From Winogradskyella costae (GTDB lineage Bacteria > Bacteroidota > Bacteroidia > Flavobacteriales > Flavobacteriaceae), in NCBI RefSeq assembly GCF_013403865.1, contig NZ_JABFDK010000006.1, positions 124,001-188,000 of the forward strand: a stretch of 64,000 nucleotides of DNA, written 5' to 3'. Shown here piece by piece: positions 43,869 through 53,354 of this stretch (within the stretch, counting starts at the first letter, position 1; every line of letters starts with the position of its first letter). The notes beneath the pieces are model-generated. The model was not told where the DNA came from, did no database searches, and was given only the letters and a program-made list of their open reading frames with translations. A program made the translations under genes and the position numbers.

Positions 43869-44870
43869 TTAAAAAAATAATTGAGGAAAAGATTCTTCAG
43901 GTTTTCTTCCTAAGATAACCAAATTAAAAGTAGATTTCAAAAATCCATAGCCATATCCAAAAAATTGAACAAAAACGGCCAACAAAGCTTGAAATGCAAC
44001 ACTTAAATTTCGATTTGTAATTAATGCTAATATGAATGCTAAAGCGAAATATAATCCATAGAAATATAATAGCAGATGTATATGAAGTATAGCCATAAAG
44101 ACGGAAACTATAAAACCCAAACTAAATACTGTAGGAAACCAATACACTATACTTTTAGAATTTGGATGCCACTGATTGAGAATAGGTCTAACCATACCAA
44201 ATTTATAAACTTGTTTATAAAATTTAGACCACGATATTCGTCGTTTATGATACACAAAAGCAGTTTCAATTAAGGTCGTTTTAAATCCTAATTTTTGTAA
44301 TCGTAAGGATAAATCTGGATCTTCGCCGGGATGAATTTTACCAAATCCACCTGATGCCAAAAACGCTTTCTTAGACAAACCCATATTAAAACTTCGTGGC
44401 TGAAAGTCTTCTACATTTTGCTTTCCTCCTCTTATACCTCCTGTGGTTATAAAAGAAGTCATCGCAAAATTTATAGCTTTCTGAAGATTAGAAAACGAAC
44501 TATGAGCCGCATCCGGACCACCAAAACAATCATAAAATGACGCCTCTAAAAACGTTTTCACTTCTGATAAATAATTAGAAGGCAATAGCACATCGGAATC
44601 TAAAATGATAAAATAATTTCCTTTAGCCTTTTCCATACCATAATTCCTAGAATCTCCTGGTCCTGAATTAGGCTTAAAATGATAAGATATATTTAATTCA
44701 TTATTAAATTCATTAACTACATTCTCTGATGTCTCGGTTGAGCCATCTTCTACAATTACAATTTCATAGGTATGCTGACCTTCAAAATTTGAAAAACTTT
44801 CTAAAAGTTCTTTAATCTCGTTTGGTCTGTTATAAACAGGAATAATAAATGAAAAATTAATGGCCTTCAT
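43869..44870 (-). CDS. Glycosyltransferase family 2 with C-terminal membrane helices
   Basis: A 333-residue GT-A type transferase. The N-terminal FSFIIPVYNRPNEIKELLESF and VIVEDGSTE show the nucleotide-binding half, IILDSDVLLP the metal-binding DxD-like motif (DSD), and GGFGKIHPGEDPDLSLR the ED acceptor-base region. Two or three hydrophobic segments at about 245-305 anchor it in the membrane. It would add a sugar to a lipid- or surface-linked acceptor. First gene of the series ending in rprY. Upstream it is separated by a terminator from the T9SS cargo gene. Confidence 0.9.
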   Translation of the reverse strand: MKAINFSFIIPVYNRPNEIKELLESFSNFEGQHTYEIVIVEDGSTETSENVVNEFNNELNISYHFKPNSGPGDSRNYGMEKAKGNYFIILDSDVLLPSNYLSEVKTFLEASFYDCFGGPDAAHSSFSNLQKAINFAMTSFITTGGIRGGKQNVEDFQPRSFNMGLSKKAFLASGGFGKIHPGEDPDLSLRLQKLGFKTTLIETAFVYHKRRISWSKFYKQVYKFGMVRPILNQWHPNSKSIVYWFPTVFSLGFIVSVFMAILHIHLLLYFYGLYFALAFILALITNRNLSVAFQALLAVFVQFFGYGYGFLKSTFNLVILGRKPEESFPQLFF

Positions 44871-44980
44871 AAGTTACAAAGGTAAATAAACCAAACGCAA
44901 TTTTTAACAGTTACTGTCGCTTAAAATAAAGTTAAAACTCGGAAATATATAGAACAGAGTTTTGTTGATTTTAGTGCATA

Positions 44981-45006
44981 AAAAAGCCGCTAAAATAGCG
45001 GCTTTT
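44981..45006 (-). terminator. Intrinsic terminator after the first T9SS cargo gene
   Basis: AAAAAGCCGCT and AGCGGCTTTT pair around AAAAT; in the minus direction a T tail follows. The stem core is the same as the one at 47850-47876. Confidence 0.85.
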
Positions 45007-45750
45007 AAAATTATGTAGTTAATAAGCTTATTGCTTAATCACTCTAATTGTTTCTGTAACGTTAGCTATAGTTACTTTAACAAAATAAGCACCTATTGCC
45101 ATGTTAGACATATCTAAATCACTATCAACAGCATTAGGATTAGTTCTTAATACTTCTTGACCTAGCATATTATACATTGCTACCTGCTCTATCGTGTTCT
45201 GAGCGTTTAAAGTTAATGTATTTTTAACTGGGTTTGGATAGTATGTGAAAGCAGCTTCGCTTTCGTAGTTAATAGTACTTAATACTTGGTTAGTAGAGAT
45301 ATCTAAACAAAATGAACCTTGTCTAATATCACTATAACCATCTACTTGTACATAATATGTTTCACCAACTGTTACTGCTAAATCTGTAATTAGAGAATTC
45401 CAAGAAGATCCATTTGACAAAATTGTAACTCCTTCATCTTGACTACAATCCATTTCCACTAAACTACCTGGCATACCTGAATAAACAGCTAATTCAGAAT
45501 CTAGTAATGTACCACCTGTAAAGTCTGTAGAAACATCAACGCTAGCAACACCTGCAGGAACAGTAAAAGTAAACCAAACATCATTATTTGCTGTTGCATC
45601 TTGAAAACACTCTCCTACTGTCTCTCCTGAGTCAGTTGCAGACAAATTAGTTGCATTAGTATTTGTGCCATCGCAATATCCTTCATCAACTGTAATTGCT
45701 ATTGCAGTAGCAATATCGTCATTTACAGGAGGGCATGCTAGTTGTGTTAA
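44981..45750 (-). repeat. Duplicated PPC/sorting-domain module with terminator, copy 1
   Basis: On the DNA level the region from the terminator through the last 230 codons of the 868-residue gene is highly similar to the matching region of the 466-residue gene (47850-48620). The two copies are separated by the unique part of the first gene. Confidence 0.75.
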
Positions 45751-47634
45751 AGCATCACTTGTTTGTACACAATTTCCATCATTTATATCTGATATTGTTA
45801 TTATCACATCCGTAGCATTTACATATGGACCAAATGTTAGCATTGTTGCTCCTGTTGCTGATTGAGCGGCGCTACCTTGATCGTCAGTTACAGTAACAGC
45901 AGTAGCTGTTCCCATATCTGTAATATCTACTTCGATATTAAATCCACCACTAGTACCACAATCACTAACTACAGTATATGTAGCCGTTGCATTGGCACAA
46001 GTGTTTTCTGTAATATCTAAAGTGTAACCCACAGAATTTGGTGTTGCGAATGTAGAAATCACAATATAATATGTAGTTCCTCCAACAACATCTACACCTT
46101 CAATACCTCTATCAGCACTACCACTAGAACCTGCAAAACCTACACAAGCCGTTGCTTCATCCGTAGGACATCCATCCAATAAATGAATAGCAGACCACGT
46201 AGCTGTTAATTCTGTTAAATCTAAATTAATATTAGCATCTGCGCTTGGTGTATATGTATACACAACGTCATTTCCACTTAAATAATTAGCATTACAAACA
46301 CTATCACCATTCCCGAAAAAATTAGTGTAATTAACAGTATCGTCTGTAGTGTTATATGGCAAAGTGTTTATAACAATTGGGTTTGCACAATCGTCACCAG
46401 GAACTGCTAAACGTGCTGTAACCGTTAACACACCCGATGGATTAGTCGTTGCATCCCATGCGCCTTCAAAACCTCCATACATATAAGGACCTGCGTTCAA
46501 AGTAAAACGACTCGCATAATAATAAGTTCCCTCGGTTAAACCAAGATCTTGCATAGCTACAGCAAATTGATCGTTGTTATTTCCTCCCTCTTCAGAGAAA
46601 AATGGTGCAATTTCCCAAGTCCAACCTGTACCAGATGGATCTGTATCTGTATCACTGTAACCAATCCACGCCTCAATACCTGCTGCTGCACCTGTAGTAG
46701 TGTCAGTTAAACCAGCTTCGTATACTTGTGCAAAAACCAATTGGTCAGCCGCTTCATTTTCAGGAAATGTTAATGTAGCAGGCCATTGTAAGTTATAATA
46801 ATCTAATGTATTTGCTGCGGTTGGGCAGAAATCCAAAACTGAGTCTAACACAACATCACACGTATCCTCATTTTCATTTTCAAGCGTTAATACCACTGGT
46901 GTTCCTGCTGGAAATGGACCAACCGTAACCTCACCTGTTTCAGTCACCATTGTTGAAGCAACACCTGCATCGTTAGTGATTTCAAGATTTGCAGAACTAC
47001 CTAAATCAGTAACATCTACTATAATAGAAAACTGTGAATTATCACAATCGTCAACGGCAACTGCGCTAGCAAATTCAGCAGCATAACAAGAAGGAACTGT
47101 ATCACTTACAAAATCATCCACACCTAAACGATCTCTATCTGTCCCTGTTGCTCTTATAGCTACATAAACAGTTTGTCCTACATAAGCACTTAAGTCAAAT
47201 TCTTTCTGCTCCCAAGAACCTGCAATTGCTAATTCTTCTGTTTGTAAAACAACACTAAAATCTGTATCTAAAGTATTTGATGCTGTGGATAGTCTCACCT
47301 CGTAAGGTTCTAAAAAGCCACTATTCAAAGATCTAACATAAAATGATACTCTATCATTTACACCTGCAGTAACAGTAATAGCTGGAGCGATTAAATAATC
47401 GTCATGTGCTACAGCATCATATTGAATTCTAGCAATATTAGTTCCAGAAAATGCAGAAGCACCTTGATTAAATATTGTCCAACCATCAACACCGCTCTCA
47501 CCGACTCCTCCTAAGTTAATAACATTCCAACCAACGGGTAAGTCAGTACTTGCATCAAAATTCTCGGTAAATTGCGCATTAGACTGCCAGCAAAAGGCAA
47601 CGAATGCAAATAACATTAATGTAATTTTCTTCAT
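45028..47634 (-). CDS. T9SS type A cargo protein with choice-of-anchor J and PPC-like domains
   Basis: An 868-residue secreted protein. Signal MKKITLMLFAFVAFCWQSNAQ. Residues 22-190 form a MAM/choice-of-anchor J (cleaved-adhesin-like) domain (FTENFDASTDLPVGWNVINLGG, SFYVRSLNSGFLEPYEVRL). Later beta domains include repeated cysteine-bearing units (VAVDDCDNSQFSIIVDVTDLG, TYTVVSDCGTSGGFNIEVDITDMG) and pre-peptidase-C (PPC)-like domains (VVYTYTPSADANINLDLTEL; NDVWFTFTVPAGVASVDVS). The last 75 residues are the T9SS type A sorting domain (FTYYPNPVKNTLTLNAQ ... GAYFVKVTIANVTETIRVIKQ). It is cell-surface or extracellular. It is a close partner of the gene at 47902, sharing its final third. Confidence 0.9.
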   Translation of the reverse strand: MKKITLMLFAFVAFCWQSNAQFTENFDASTDLPVGWNVINLGGVGESGVDGWTIFNQGASAFSGTNIARIQYDAVAHDDYLIAPAITVTAGVNDRVSFYVRSLNSGFLEPYEVRLSTASNTLDTDFSVVLQTEELAIAGSWEQKEFDLSAYVGQTVYVAIRATGTDRDRLGVDDFVSDTVPSCYAAEFASAVAVDDCDNSQFSIIVDVTDLGSSANLEITNDAGVASTMVTETGEVTVGPFPAGTPVVLTLENENEDTCDVVLDSVLDFCPTAANTLDYYNLQWPATLTFPENEAADQLVFAQVYEAGLTDTTTGAAAGIEAWIGYSDTDTDPSGTGWTWEIAPFFSEEGGNNNDQFAVAMQDLGLTEGTYYYASRFTLNAGPYMYGGFEGAWDATTNPSGVLTVTARLAVPGDDCANPIVINTLPYNTTDDTVNYTNFFGNGDSVCNANYLSGNDVVYTYTPSADANINLDLTELTATWSAIHLLDGCPTDEATACVGFAGSSGSADRGIEGVDVVGGTTYYIVISTFATPNSVGYTLDITENTCANATATYTVVSDCGTSGGFNIEVDITDMGTATAVTVTDDQGSAAQSATGATMLTFGPYVNATDVIITISDINDGNCVQTSDALTQLACPPVNDDIATAIAITVDEGYCDGTNTNATNLSATDSGETVGECFQDATANNDVWFTFTVPAGVASVDVSTDFTGGTLLDSELAVYSGMPGSLVEMDCSQDEGVTILSNGSSWNSLITDLAVTVGETYYVQVDGYSDIRQGSFCLDISTNQVLSTINYESEAAFTYYPNPVKNTLTLNAQNTIEQVAMYNMLGQEVLRTNPNAVDSDLDMSNMAIGAYFVKVTIANVTETIRVIKQ

Positions 47635-47849
47635 ATAAAATATATTTTAGTTAGTAATTCTTTAAAAATATGTTAATTATTCATATAAATCTGAGGTTTA
47701 ACTTTCAAATCGTTTAAATGCAAAAAAAAACGTTTAGCACTAAACCATCTATTTAATTTTAAAACGTCTAACATTTGAACTTGATTTTTTTTTTATTTTC
47801 AACGCTATAAATATGGCATAACTTAGAGATTCAATAGAGTCTAAAACAA

Positions 47850-47876
47850 AAAGAAGCCGCTAAAATTAGCGGCTTC
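47850..47876 (-). terminator. Intrinsic terminator after the second T9SS cargo gene
   Basis: GAAGCCGCTAA (47853-47863) pairs with TAGCGGCTTC (47867-47876). On the minus strand it is followed by CTTTTTGTTTT. The stem sequence matches the terminator at 44981. Confidence 0.85.
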
Positions 47877-48620
47877 CTGTATTTAATAAAGTGTTTAATG
47901 CTTATTGCTTAATCACTCTTATTGTTTCTGTCACATTTGCTATAGTTACTTTAATAAAGTAAGCACCTGTTGCCAAGTTAGACATATCTAAATCACTATC
48001 TACAGCATTAGGAGTAGCTCCTAATACTTCTTGACCTAGCATATTATACATTGCAACCTGCTCTATTGTGTTCTGAGCATTTAATGTTAATGTATTTTTA
48101 ACTGGGTTTGGATAGTAAGTGAAAGCAGATTCACTTTCGTAGTTAACAGTACTTAATACTTGGTTAGTAGAAATATCTAAGCAAAACGTTCCTGTTTGCG
48201 TAGTATAACCATCTACTTGTACATAGTAAGTTTCTCCAACAGTTACAGCTAAATCTGTAATTAACGAATTGTAAGTATTCCCATTAGATAAAACAGTAGT
48301 ACCTTCATCTTGACTACAACCAATTTCTACTAAATTACCTGGAATACCAGAATAAACTGCTAATTCAGTATCTGTTAATGTTCCTCCTGTAAAATCAGTA
48401 GAAACATCTACACTTGCTACATCTGCAGGAACGGTAAATGTAAACCAAACATCACTAAGCGCCTCTGTACCTTGAAAACAAGATCCAAATGCTTCAGCAG
48501 AACCTGATGTTTGAATATTATTTGCATTAGTATTTGTACCATCACAAAATCCTTCATCTACAGTAATTGCTATGGCTGCAGCAATGTCGTCATTGACAGG
48601 AAATACAAATGTGACAAATG
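47850..48620 (-). repeat. Duplicated PPC/sorting-domain module with terminator, copy 2
   Basis: Second copy of the module at 44981-45750, in the 3' half of the 466-residue gene. The 5' leaders are alike as well: 47635-47680 against 49303-49350. Confidence 0.75.
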
Positions 48621-49302
48621 TTTGTTCTGCACAATCAATTGATGCCCCTACACTGTTAAATGGTGTAATAGTTACATAATACGTAGTACCTTCTAATAAC
48701 GCACCAATATTAGTCGTAGTAACATTACCTAATGTTTCAGAATAAACATCTGATAATCCAGAGGCAGTTCCTACAGCTACATCATAACCATCAACTATGC
48801 CGGAAGCTTCTGACCATGAAATATCACCTTCTAAAAATACATTTTCAGTTGCAGATAACATAGCATCACACGATGGTGGACTAGATGCATCAAAGCTAAC
48901 TAATAAATCTATATCAAAAAATATTACATCAAAATAACCGTCAAGATCATTCGAAGTAAGCGTTATAGTAGAAAAACCCGTAACATCTAAGCCGTTAAAG
49001 TCAGCATCACATCCAGCAGGAATAGTTGTTCCGTCTGAGGCACCACCTATAACTGCTAAATCAAAATCATACCAATCCCCACAATAAGTTGTACCACCTG
49101 TTGCACTATTAAAGTGAACAGTAAATGTAGCTAATGAAATAGCTGTAATTGGGTCAGCACCATTAACAGTAATATCTGCGCTGTTAATTGTAAGGACAAC
49201 CGCGTCATTATCTACTCCTGTAGTACCGAAATTTTGAATGACCTGAGAAAATCCTAGTAAGGATAGTCCAAAAAATAAAATTGAGAATGTAATTTTTTTC
49301 AT
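47902..49302 (-). CDS. T9SS type A cargo protein with fibronectin III-like and PPC-like domains
   Basis: A 466-residue secreted protein. Signal MKKITFSILFFGLSLLGFSQ. Residues 25-135 are a beta domain (VVLTINSADITVNGADPITAI), and 144-232 a fibronectin type III-like module (ISWSEASGIVDGYDVAVG, TTYYVTITPFNSVGAS). From 235 on come a PPC-like domain (SDVWFTFTVPADVASVDVSTDF) and the T9SS type A sorting tail, nearly the same as in the 868-residue neighbour: about seven substitutions in the last 77 residues. The extracellular ligand is unknown. Confidence 0.9.
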   Translation of the reverse strand: MKKITFSILFFGLSLLGFSQVIQNFGTTGVDNDAVVLTINSADITVNGADPITAISLATFTVHFNSATGGTTYCGDWYDFDLAVIGGASDGTTIPAGCDADFNGLDVTGFSTITLTSNDLDGYFDVIFFDIDLLVSFDASSPPSCDAMLSATENVFLEGDISWSEASGIVDGYDVAVGTASGLSDVYSETLGNVTTTNIGALLEGTTYYVTITPFNSVGASIDCAEQTFVTFVFPVNDDIAAAIAITVDEGFCDGTNTNANNIQTSGSAEAFGSCFQGTEALSDVWFTFTVPADVASVDVSTDFTGGTLTDTELAVYSGIPGNLVEIGCSQDEGTTVLSNGNTYNSLITDLAVTVGETYYVQVDGYTTQTGTFCLDISTNQVLSTVNYESESAFTYYPNPVKNTLTLNAQNTIEQVAMYNMLGQEVLGATPNAVDSDLDMSNLATGAYFIKVTIANVTETIRVIKQ

Positions 49303-49472
49303 AAAAATATATTTAAGTTAGTAATTCTCTAAAAATATGTTAAATCTTTAGAACATTGTTAGCTTTAACTATTCAATCGTTAAGATACATATATTAACGA
49401 CAAAAAACATTACTTTAAATCTGTAAGTAATTTCAACCAATAGAACATTTCGTATTCATTAACTTGTAATTA

Positions 49473-49507
49473 AAAAAAAGCCTTTACATTAAATTAATGT
49501 AAAGGCT
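49473..49507 (-). terminator. Intrinsic terminator after fabI
   Basis: AGCCTTTACATT and AATGTAAAGGCT pair perfectly. On the minus strand a run of eight T follows. Confidence 0.88.
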
Positions 49508-49533
49508 CTATTATTCTTCAGTATTTAAAATCT

Positions 49534-50355
49534 TTATTGCTGCTTATCAATAAAGGTCTCCAAAACAACGTCACTAACACCCATATTACTAAATCCGCCA
49601 TCATTATAAAGATTTTGAAGTGTGACGCGTTTAGTTAAGTCACTAAATAAGGTAATTGTATAATTAGCACAATCCATAGCTGTAGCATTTCCTAGGGGAG
49701 ACATTTTTTCTGCATATGCGATAAAGCCGTCAAAGCCTTTAACACCTGTCCCAGCAGTTGTTGGTGTTGGTGATTGCGAAATAGTGTTGACCCGTACTTT
49801 TTTATCTCTACCAAAGAAATAGCCAAAACTACGCGCCACACTTTCTAAATAGGCTTTATTATCTGCCATATCATTATAATCTGGGAACACACGTTGTGCT
49901 GCCATATAGGTTAAGGCTACAATACTTCCCCATTCATTCATAGCATCTGCTTTATAAAGCGTTTGCATAACTTTATGAAACGACATTGCAGAAACATCGG
50001 TTCCTTTTTGTGTCCAAGCATAGTTTTGATCCGTATAATGTTTTCCTTTTCTTACATTTATAGACATACCAATAGAATGTAATACAAAATCTATTTTGCC
50101 TCCTAGAATTTCCATAGACTGCGCTACAAGATTTTGTAAATCTTCTTCTGAAGTTGCATCTGCAGGAATAATTTGAGAACCTGTCTGCTTAGCTAATTCA
50201 TCTATTTGTCCCATTCGTATAGAAACTGGTGCGTTAGTTAATACAAAAGTTCCTCCTTCTTCATGGACACGTATAGCTGTTTTCCAAGCAATAGAGTTTT
50301 CGTCTAAAGCTCCAAATATGATTCCTCTCTTTCCTTTAAGTAAGTTGTATGACAT
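49534..50355 (-). CDS. fabI: Enoyl-[acyl-carrier-protein] reductase (NADH), FabI
   Basis: A 273-residue SDR-type enzyme doing the last reduction of each fatty acid elongation round. The start is ATG 50355 (MSYNLLKGKRGIIFGALDENSIAW); the 13 residues before it are not part of the family. The catalytic Tyr/Lys set is in LTYMAAQRVFPDYNDMADNKAYLE, with the spacing of E. coli FabI, and FVLHSIG and VRVNTISQSPTPTTAG are cofactor and substrate loops. Cytoplasmic. It is the last gene of the long minus-strand block that begins near 57294. Confidence 0.95.
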   Translation of the reverse strand: MSYNLLKGKRGIIFGALDENSIAWKTAIRVHEEGGTFVLTNAPVSIRMGQIDELAKQTGSQIIPADATSEEDLQNLVAQSMEILGGKIDFVLHSIGMSINVRKGKHYTDQNYAWTQKGTDVSAMSFHKVMQTLYKADAMNEWGSIVALTYMAAQRVFPDYNDMADNKAYLESVARSFGYFFGRDKKVRVNTISQSPTPTTAGTGVKGFDGFIAYAEKMSPLGNATAMDCANYTITLFSDLTKRVTLQNLYNDGGFSNMGVSDVVLETFIDKQQ

Positions 50356-50406
50356 GTTTACACTATTTTTAGTTGATAGTTTGTTGAATTGCAAAGATTT
50401 AACGTG

Positions 50407-50667
50407 TTAATCTGTTCTGATATTGAGGTCGTCTATAATACGATCCCATTCATCTACCCAATTTCCGTCTTTGTATATGATAACGCCAAATTTTTTGTGG
50501 TAATATTTGTCCCCATTTTCTAACGTTTGATTCTCTGGAAAAATATAATCTGGAACACATTCACCATTAATAATGACATGCTTTACATCGCATGGGTCTT
50601 CATTATCTGCGCAAGCTAAAAACAAAAAACTCCCTATAAACAATATAATTGCAAAATAGTGTTTCAT
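50407..50667 (-). CDS. Small lipoprotein of unknown function
   Basis: An 86-residue lipoprotein: MKHYFAIILFIGSFLFLAC, Cys 19 is lipidated. The mature 67 residues contain two further cysteines (DPCDVKHVIINGECVPDYIF), which could form a disulfide, and a W-rich end (KDGNWVDEWDRIIDD). I know no family. It lies 51 bases before fabI and 13 after recN on the same strand. Confidence 0.65.
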   Translation of the reverse strand: MKHYFAIILFIGSFLFLACADNEDPCDVKHVIINGECVPDYIFPENQTLENGDKYYHKKFGVIIYKDGNWVDEWDRIIDDLNIRTD

Positions 50668-50680
50668 CTATTTAATTAAA

Positions 50681-52333
50681 TCAGTTTAACAATTGTTTCG
50701 CGTGTGCCATGGCAGAATCTGTAATTGTTAGACCTCCTAGCATTTGCGCGACTTCAACTATGCGTTCTTCTTCGTTTAATTTTTTAAGTTGCGTGTGCGT
50801 AATATCGTCAATATCTGTTTTAAACACTTTAAAATGCGCATTCCCTTTTGCTGCAATTTGAGGTAAATGCGTAATTGTAAACACTTGCATTTTATGACTC
50901 ATTTGCTTCATGATTTCGCCCATTTTATTTGAAATCTCACCTGAAACTCCGGTGTCAATTTCATCAAACATTATAGAGGGTAGCTGAATATACTCTGCCA
51001 AAATAGATTTAATAGCTAGCATAATACGAGATAATTCCCCACCAGACGCTGACTTTTTAAGTTCATTAAAGCTAGAACCTTTATTAGCCATAAATAAAAA
51101 CTGTAAGCTGTCTTTTCCGTTTTTTACAAATTGTTTCGTTGGTTCTAAATCCACTTTAAACCTAGCATTTGGCATCCCCAACTCAGTAAGAATAGCCTCT
51201 AACTTAGATACAAATATTGGAATTACTTTTTTTCTATTCTTTGAAATCTTTAAAGCAATTTGATTTAATTTTTCGTTAGCTTTTAAAATCTCTTGTTCTT
51301 TATCTAATATGGTTTGATCTAAACTTTCAGTATCATTTATTTTAGATTGTAAATCGACCTTAATAACAATTAAGTCTTCAATCTCTGAAACGGAATGCTT
51401 TTGAAATAGATTGTTTACAATTTGAAGTTTACTATTAATACGTTCTAATTCTTGTGGGTCTGTGGATAAATTATCTTCTAGGTTATCAATTTCTATAAGC
51501 ACATCATCTAGTTCAATTCCAACACTAATGATACGTTCTTTTAAAGACTCGTAAGGTTTACCAAAAGTTGCAATTTTTGATAGTTCTTGTTTTGCTGTAT
51601 TAATCTGATCTATGACACCTAGTCCTTCTGCATCTAATATAGCTTTCGTACTACTGAGCTTCTCACCAATGATTTCTACATTGTTAAGCTCTTCGTATTG
51701 ATTTTCTAAATCTTCGAGATTAATTTTCTCTAAATTAACTTCATTTAATTCATTAGATAAAAACAGATTATAATCGTACTCTTTTATCAATTCAGCTTTA
51801 GATAATTTCAATTCATCTAAAGTTTTTTGAAGTTTTTTAAATACACTCAATTCCTTAGAAAAGGCTTCTAAATTCAATTTATTATCCGCTAAAGCATCAA
51901 TCACCTTAAACTGATAATCGTCTTGCGTTAACTGTTGTGTTTGGTGTTGCGAATGAATATCAATTAAATAGCTACTTAACGCTACTAAACTCTCTAAGGT
52001 TACGGGAGTATCATTGATAAACGCTCTAGACTTTCCAGATGCTAAAATTTCTCTTCTAATAATAGTGTGCACGTCATAATCTAAATCTAGAGTTTTAAAT
52101 AGTGCCTTTAGATCGTAATTGGCAATATCAAAAGCAGCTTCTATAATGCATTTTTCTTCTGCAGTTTTCACCTGACTTAAATCGGCACGTTTCCCTAAAA
52201 CTAAGGATAAACCACCTAATAAGATAGACTTACCTGCACCTGTTTCTCCTGTAATAATAGTTAAACCATTATTAAAAGATACGTTTAACTCATCGATGAG
52301 TGCGTAATTTTTTATGTAAAGTGATGTTAACAA
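50681..52333 (-). CDS. recN: DNA repair protein RecN
   Basis: A 550-residue SMC-like ATPase for double-strand break repair. Walker A is IITGETGAGKSILLGG (core 29-36), the long coiled coil covers about 150-360 (LEDLENQYEELNNVEIIGEKLS), the ABC signature is SASGGELSRIMLAIK, and Walker B is PSIMFDEIDTGVSGEIS. A TAATTTTG box lies 22 bases before the ATG. The genes before it (porD, coaBC, rpoZ, bamD) are the common flavobacterial order. Confidence 0.96.
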   Translation of the reverse strand: MLTSLYIKNYALIDELNVSFNNGLTIITGETGAGKSILLGGLSLVLGKRADLSQVKTAEEKCIIEAAFDIANYDLKALFKTLDLDYDVHTIIRREILASGKSRAFINDTPVTLESLVALSSYLIDIHSQHQTQQLTQDDYQFKVIDALADNKLNLEAFSKELSVFKKLQKTLDELKLSKAELIKEYDYNLFLSNELNEVNLEKINLEDLENQYEELNNVEIIGEKLSSTKAILDAEGLGVIDQINTAKQELSKIATFGKPYESLKERIISVGIELDDVLIEIDNLEDNLSTDPQELERINSKLQIVNNLFQKHSVSEIEDLIVIKVDLQSKINDTESLDQTILDKEQEILKANEKLNQIALKISKNRKKVIPIFVSKLEAILTELGMPNARFKVDLEPTKQFVKNGKDSLQFLFMANKGSSFNELKKSASGGELSRIMLAIKSILAEYIQLPSIMFDEIDTGVSGEISNKMGEIMKQMSHKMQVFTITHLPQIAAKGNAHFKVFKTDIDDITHTQLKKLNEEERIVEVAQMLGGLTITDSAMAHAKQLLN

Positions 52334-52354
52334 GCGCTTAAATTTATTGTATTA

Positions 52355-52362
52355 CAAAATTA
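52355..52362 (-). promoter_or_regulatory. Candidate -7 element for recN
   Basis: TAATTTTG on the minus strand, 22 bases before the recN ATG, matches TAnnTTTG. No TTG is found at the proper distance. Confidence 0.4.
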
Positions 52363-52466
52363 AGTTTTTAAGGCTAAGTATTATGAAATAATAGTGGAAA
52401 TATGTTTGAGCTATTAAAGCACCTCGGCTTGATGCAATGACTTAAAATACAGAATATAAATAAAGA

Positions 52467-53354
52467 TTAATACTTAATATTTCTCCACTTTTGAGAATGC
52501 ATTGGTGCAATCCTATTTAAGATATCCATTGCATCTGTAATATTAACGCTTGGTCCACCAGAAAGAATATCCATTATTTCATTTGCTTTGGCATCAAAGA
52601 ACACACGCATTAAGAATGAATTTGGTCTTGCTCTATGCACTTTTTGTAAAGCATCTAAAACAGAAATTATTTGAGCCTTTCCTTCTTTTGGACCTTCACT
52701 CATAATATCTAAACCTTCAATATGATATTCATACATCGCTAATCTCATATTTTTAAAAGAAGGAGACATTAGATTATCTATTAAAGCAAAACGCGACTGT
52801 AAGCCGTCTTCTAATTTCCAACCCTGACCATTAAGTTGTTGTGAGTAGCTCGCTATAGTTTGCGCTTGACTGAAATACTCATCACCTCCATTAAGCTCAA
52901 ACGTATCTGCATCTATTCCTAAAATCATATAGACATGAAATGACAACACCGAAATTAAGTTAGACTCAAACTGACTTTCATTAAAAACTAAATTCTGAAA
53001 TTCTAAATATTCAAAATTAAAGTTTCTATCATTATAGTTATAAACAGGCGAACTGTACGTTGAATTAAAAATTGGTCTAGAAGAAGACACCTGAATCGAC
53101 GCTGAAAACAAATTATTATTTTGTTCTGTTACATTAATTACCATACTACAATTAATGCGCTCTTGTTGACCATAATTATTTTTAGTCCACTTCGTATTAT
53201 TTACAAATTCTGTAAGTTGACTCCCCAAGGTTTTAAATAAAATGTCATTTTCAGCTCCTGTTTGTTGTGCTATAACGGATACCGTACAGTTTAATTCTTG
53301 AGAAAATGTTACTGAGGTTATTAAAAAAGCAAATAATAAAATTAGGTTACGCAT
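52467..53354 (-). CDS. porD: Type IX secretion accessory protein PorD (DUF4835)
   Basis: A 295-residue exported protein, signal MRNLILLFAFLITSVTFSQ, cut after FSQ. The mature part fits DUF4835: ELNCTVSVIAQQTGAENDILFKTLGSQLTEFVNNTKWT, MVINVTEQ, LISVLSFHVYMILGIDADTF and the C-terminal MDILNRIAPMHSQKWRNIKY. The family is called PorD and is linked to T9SS, which fits with the two T9SS cargo genes in this window. Its first codons overlap the end of coaBC by 8 bases, a conserved order in flavobacteria. Confidence 0.85.
   Translation of the reverse strand: MRNLILLFAFLITSVTFSQELNCTVSVIAQQTGAENDILFKTLGSQLTEFVNNTKWTKNNYGQQERINCSMVINVTEQNNNLFSASIQVSSSRPIFNSTYSSPVYNYNDRNFNFEYLEFQNLVFNESQFESNLISVLSFHVYMILGIDADTFELNGGDEYFSQAQTIASYSQQLNGQGWKLEDGLQSRFALIDNLMSPSFKNMRLAMYEYHIEGLDIMSEGPKEGKAQIISVLDALQKVHRARPNSFLMRVFFDAKANEIMDILSGGPSVNITDAMDILNRIAPMHSQKWRNIKY

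Noticed and set aside
47735-47765. AAACC-N18-CGTC ECF-like pattern on the plus strand between the T9SS genes
   Set aside because: It points at the 3' end of the neighbouring gene in the wrong direction and no plus-strand gene follows; probably chance.
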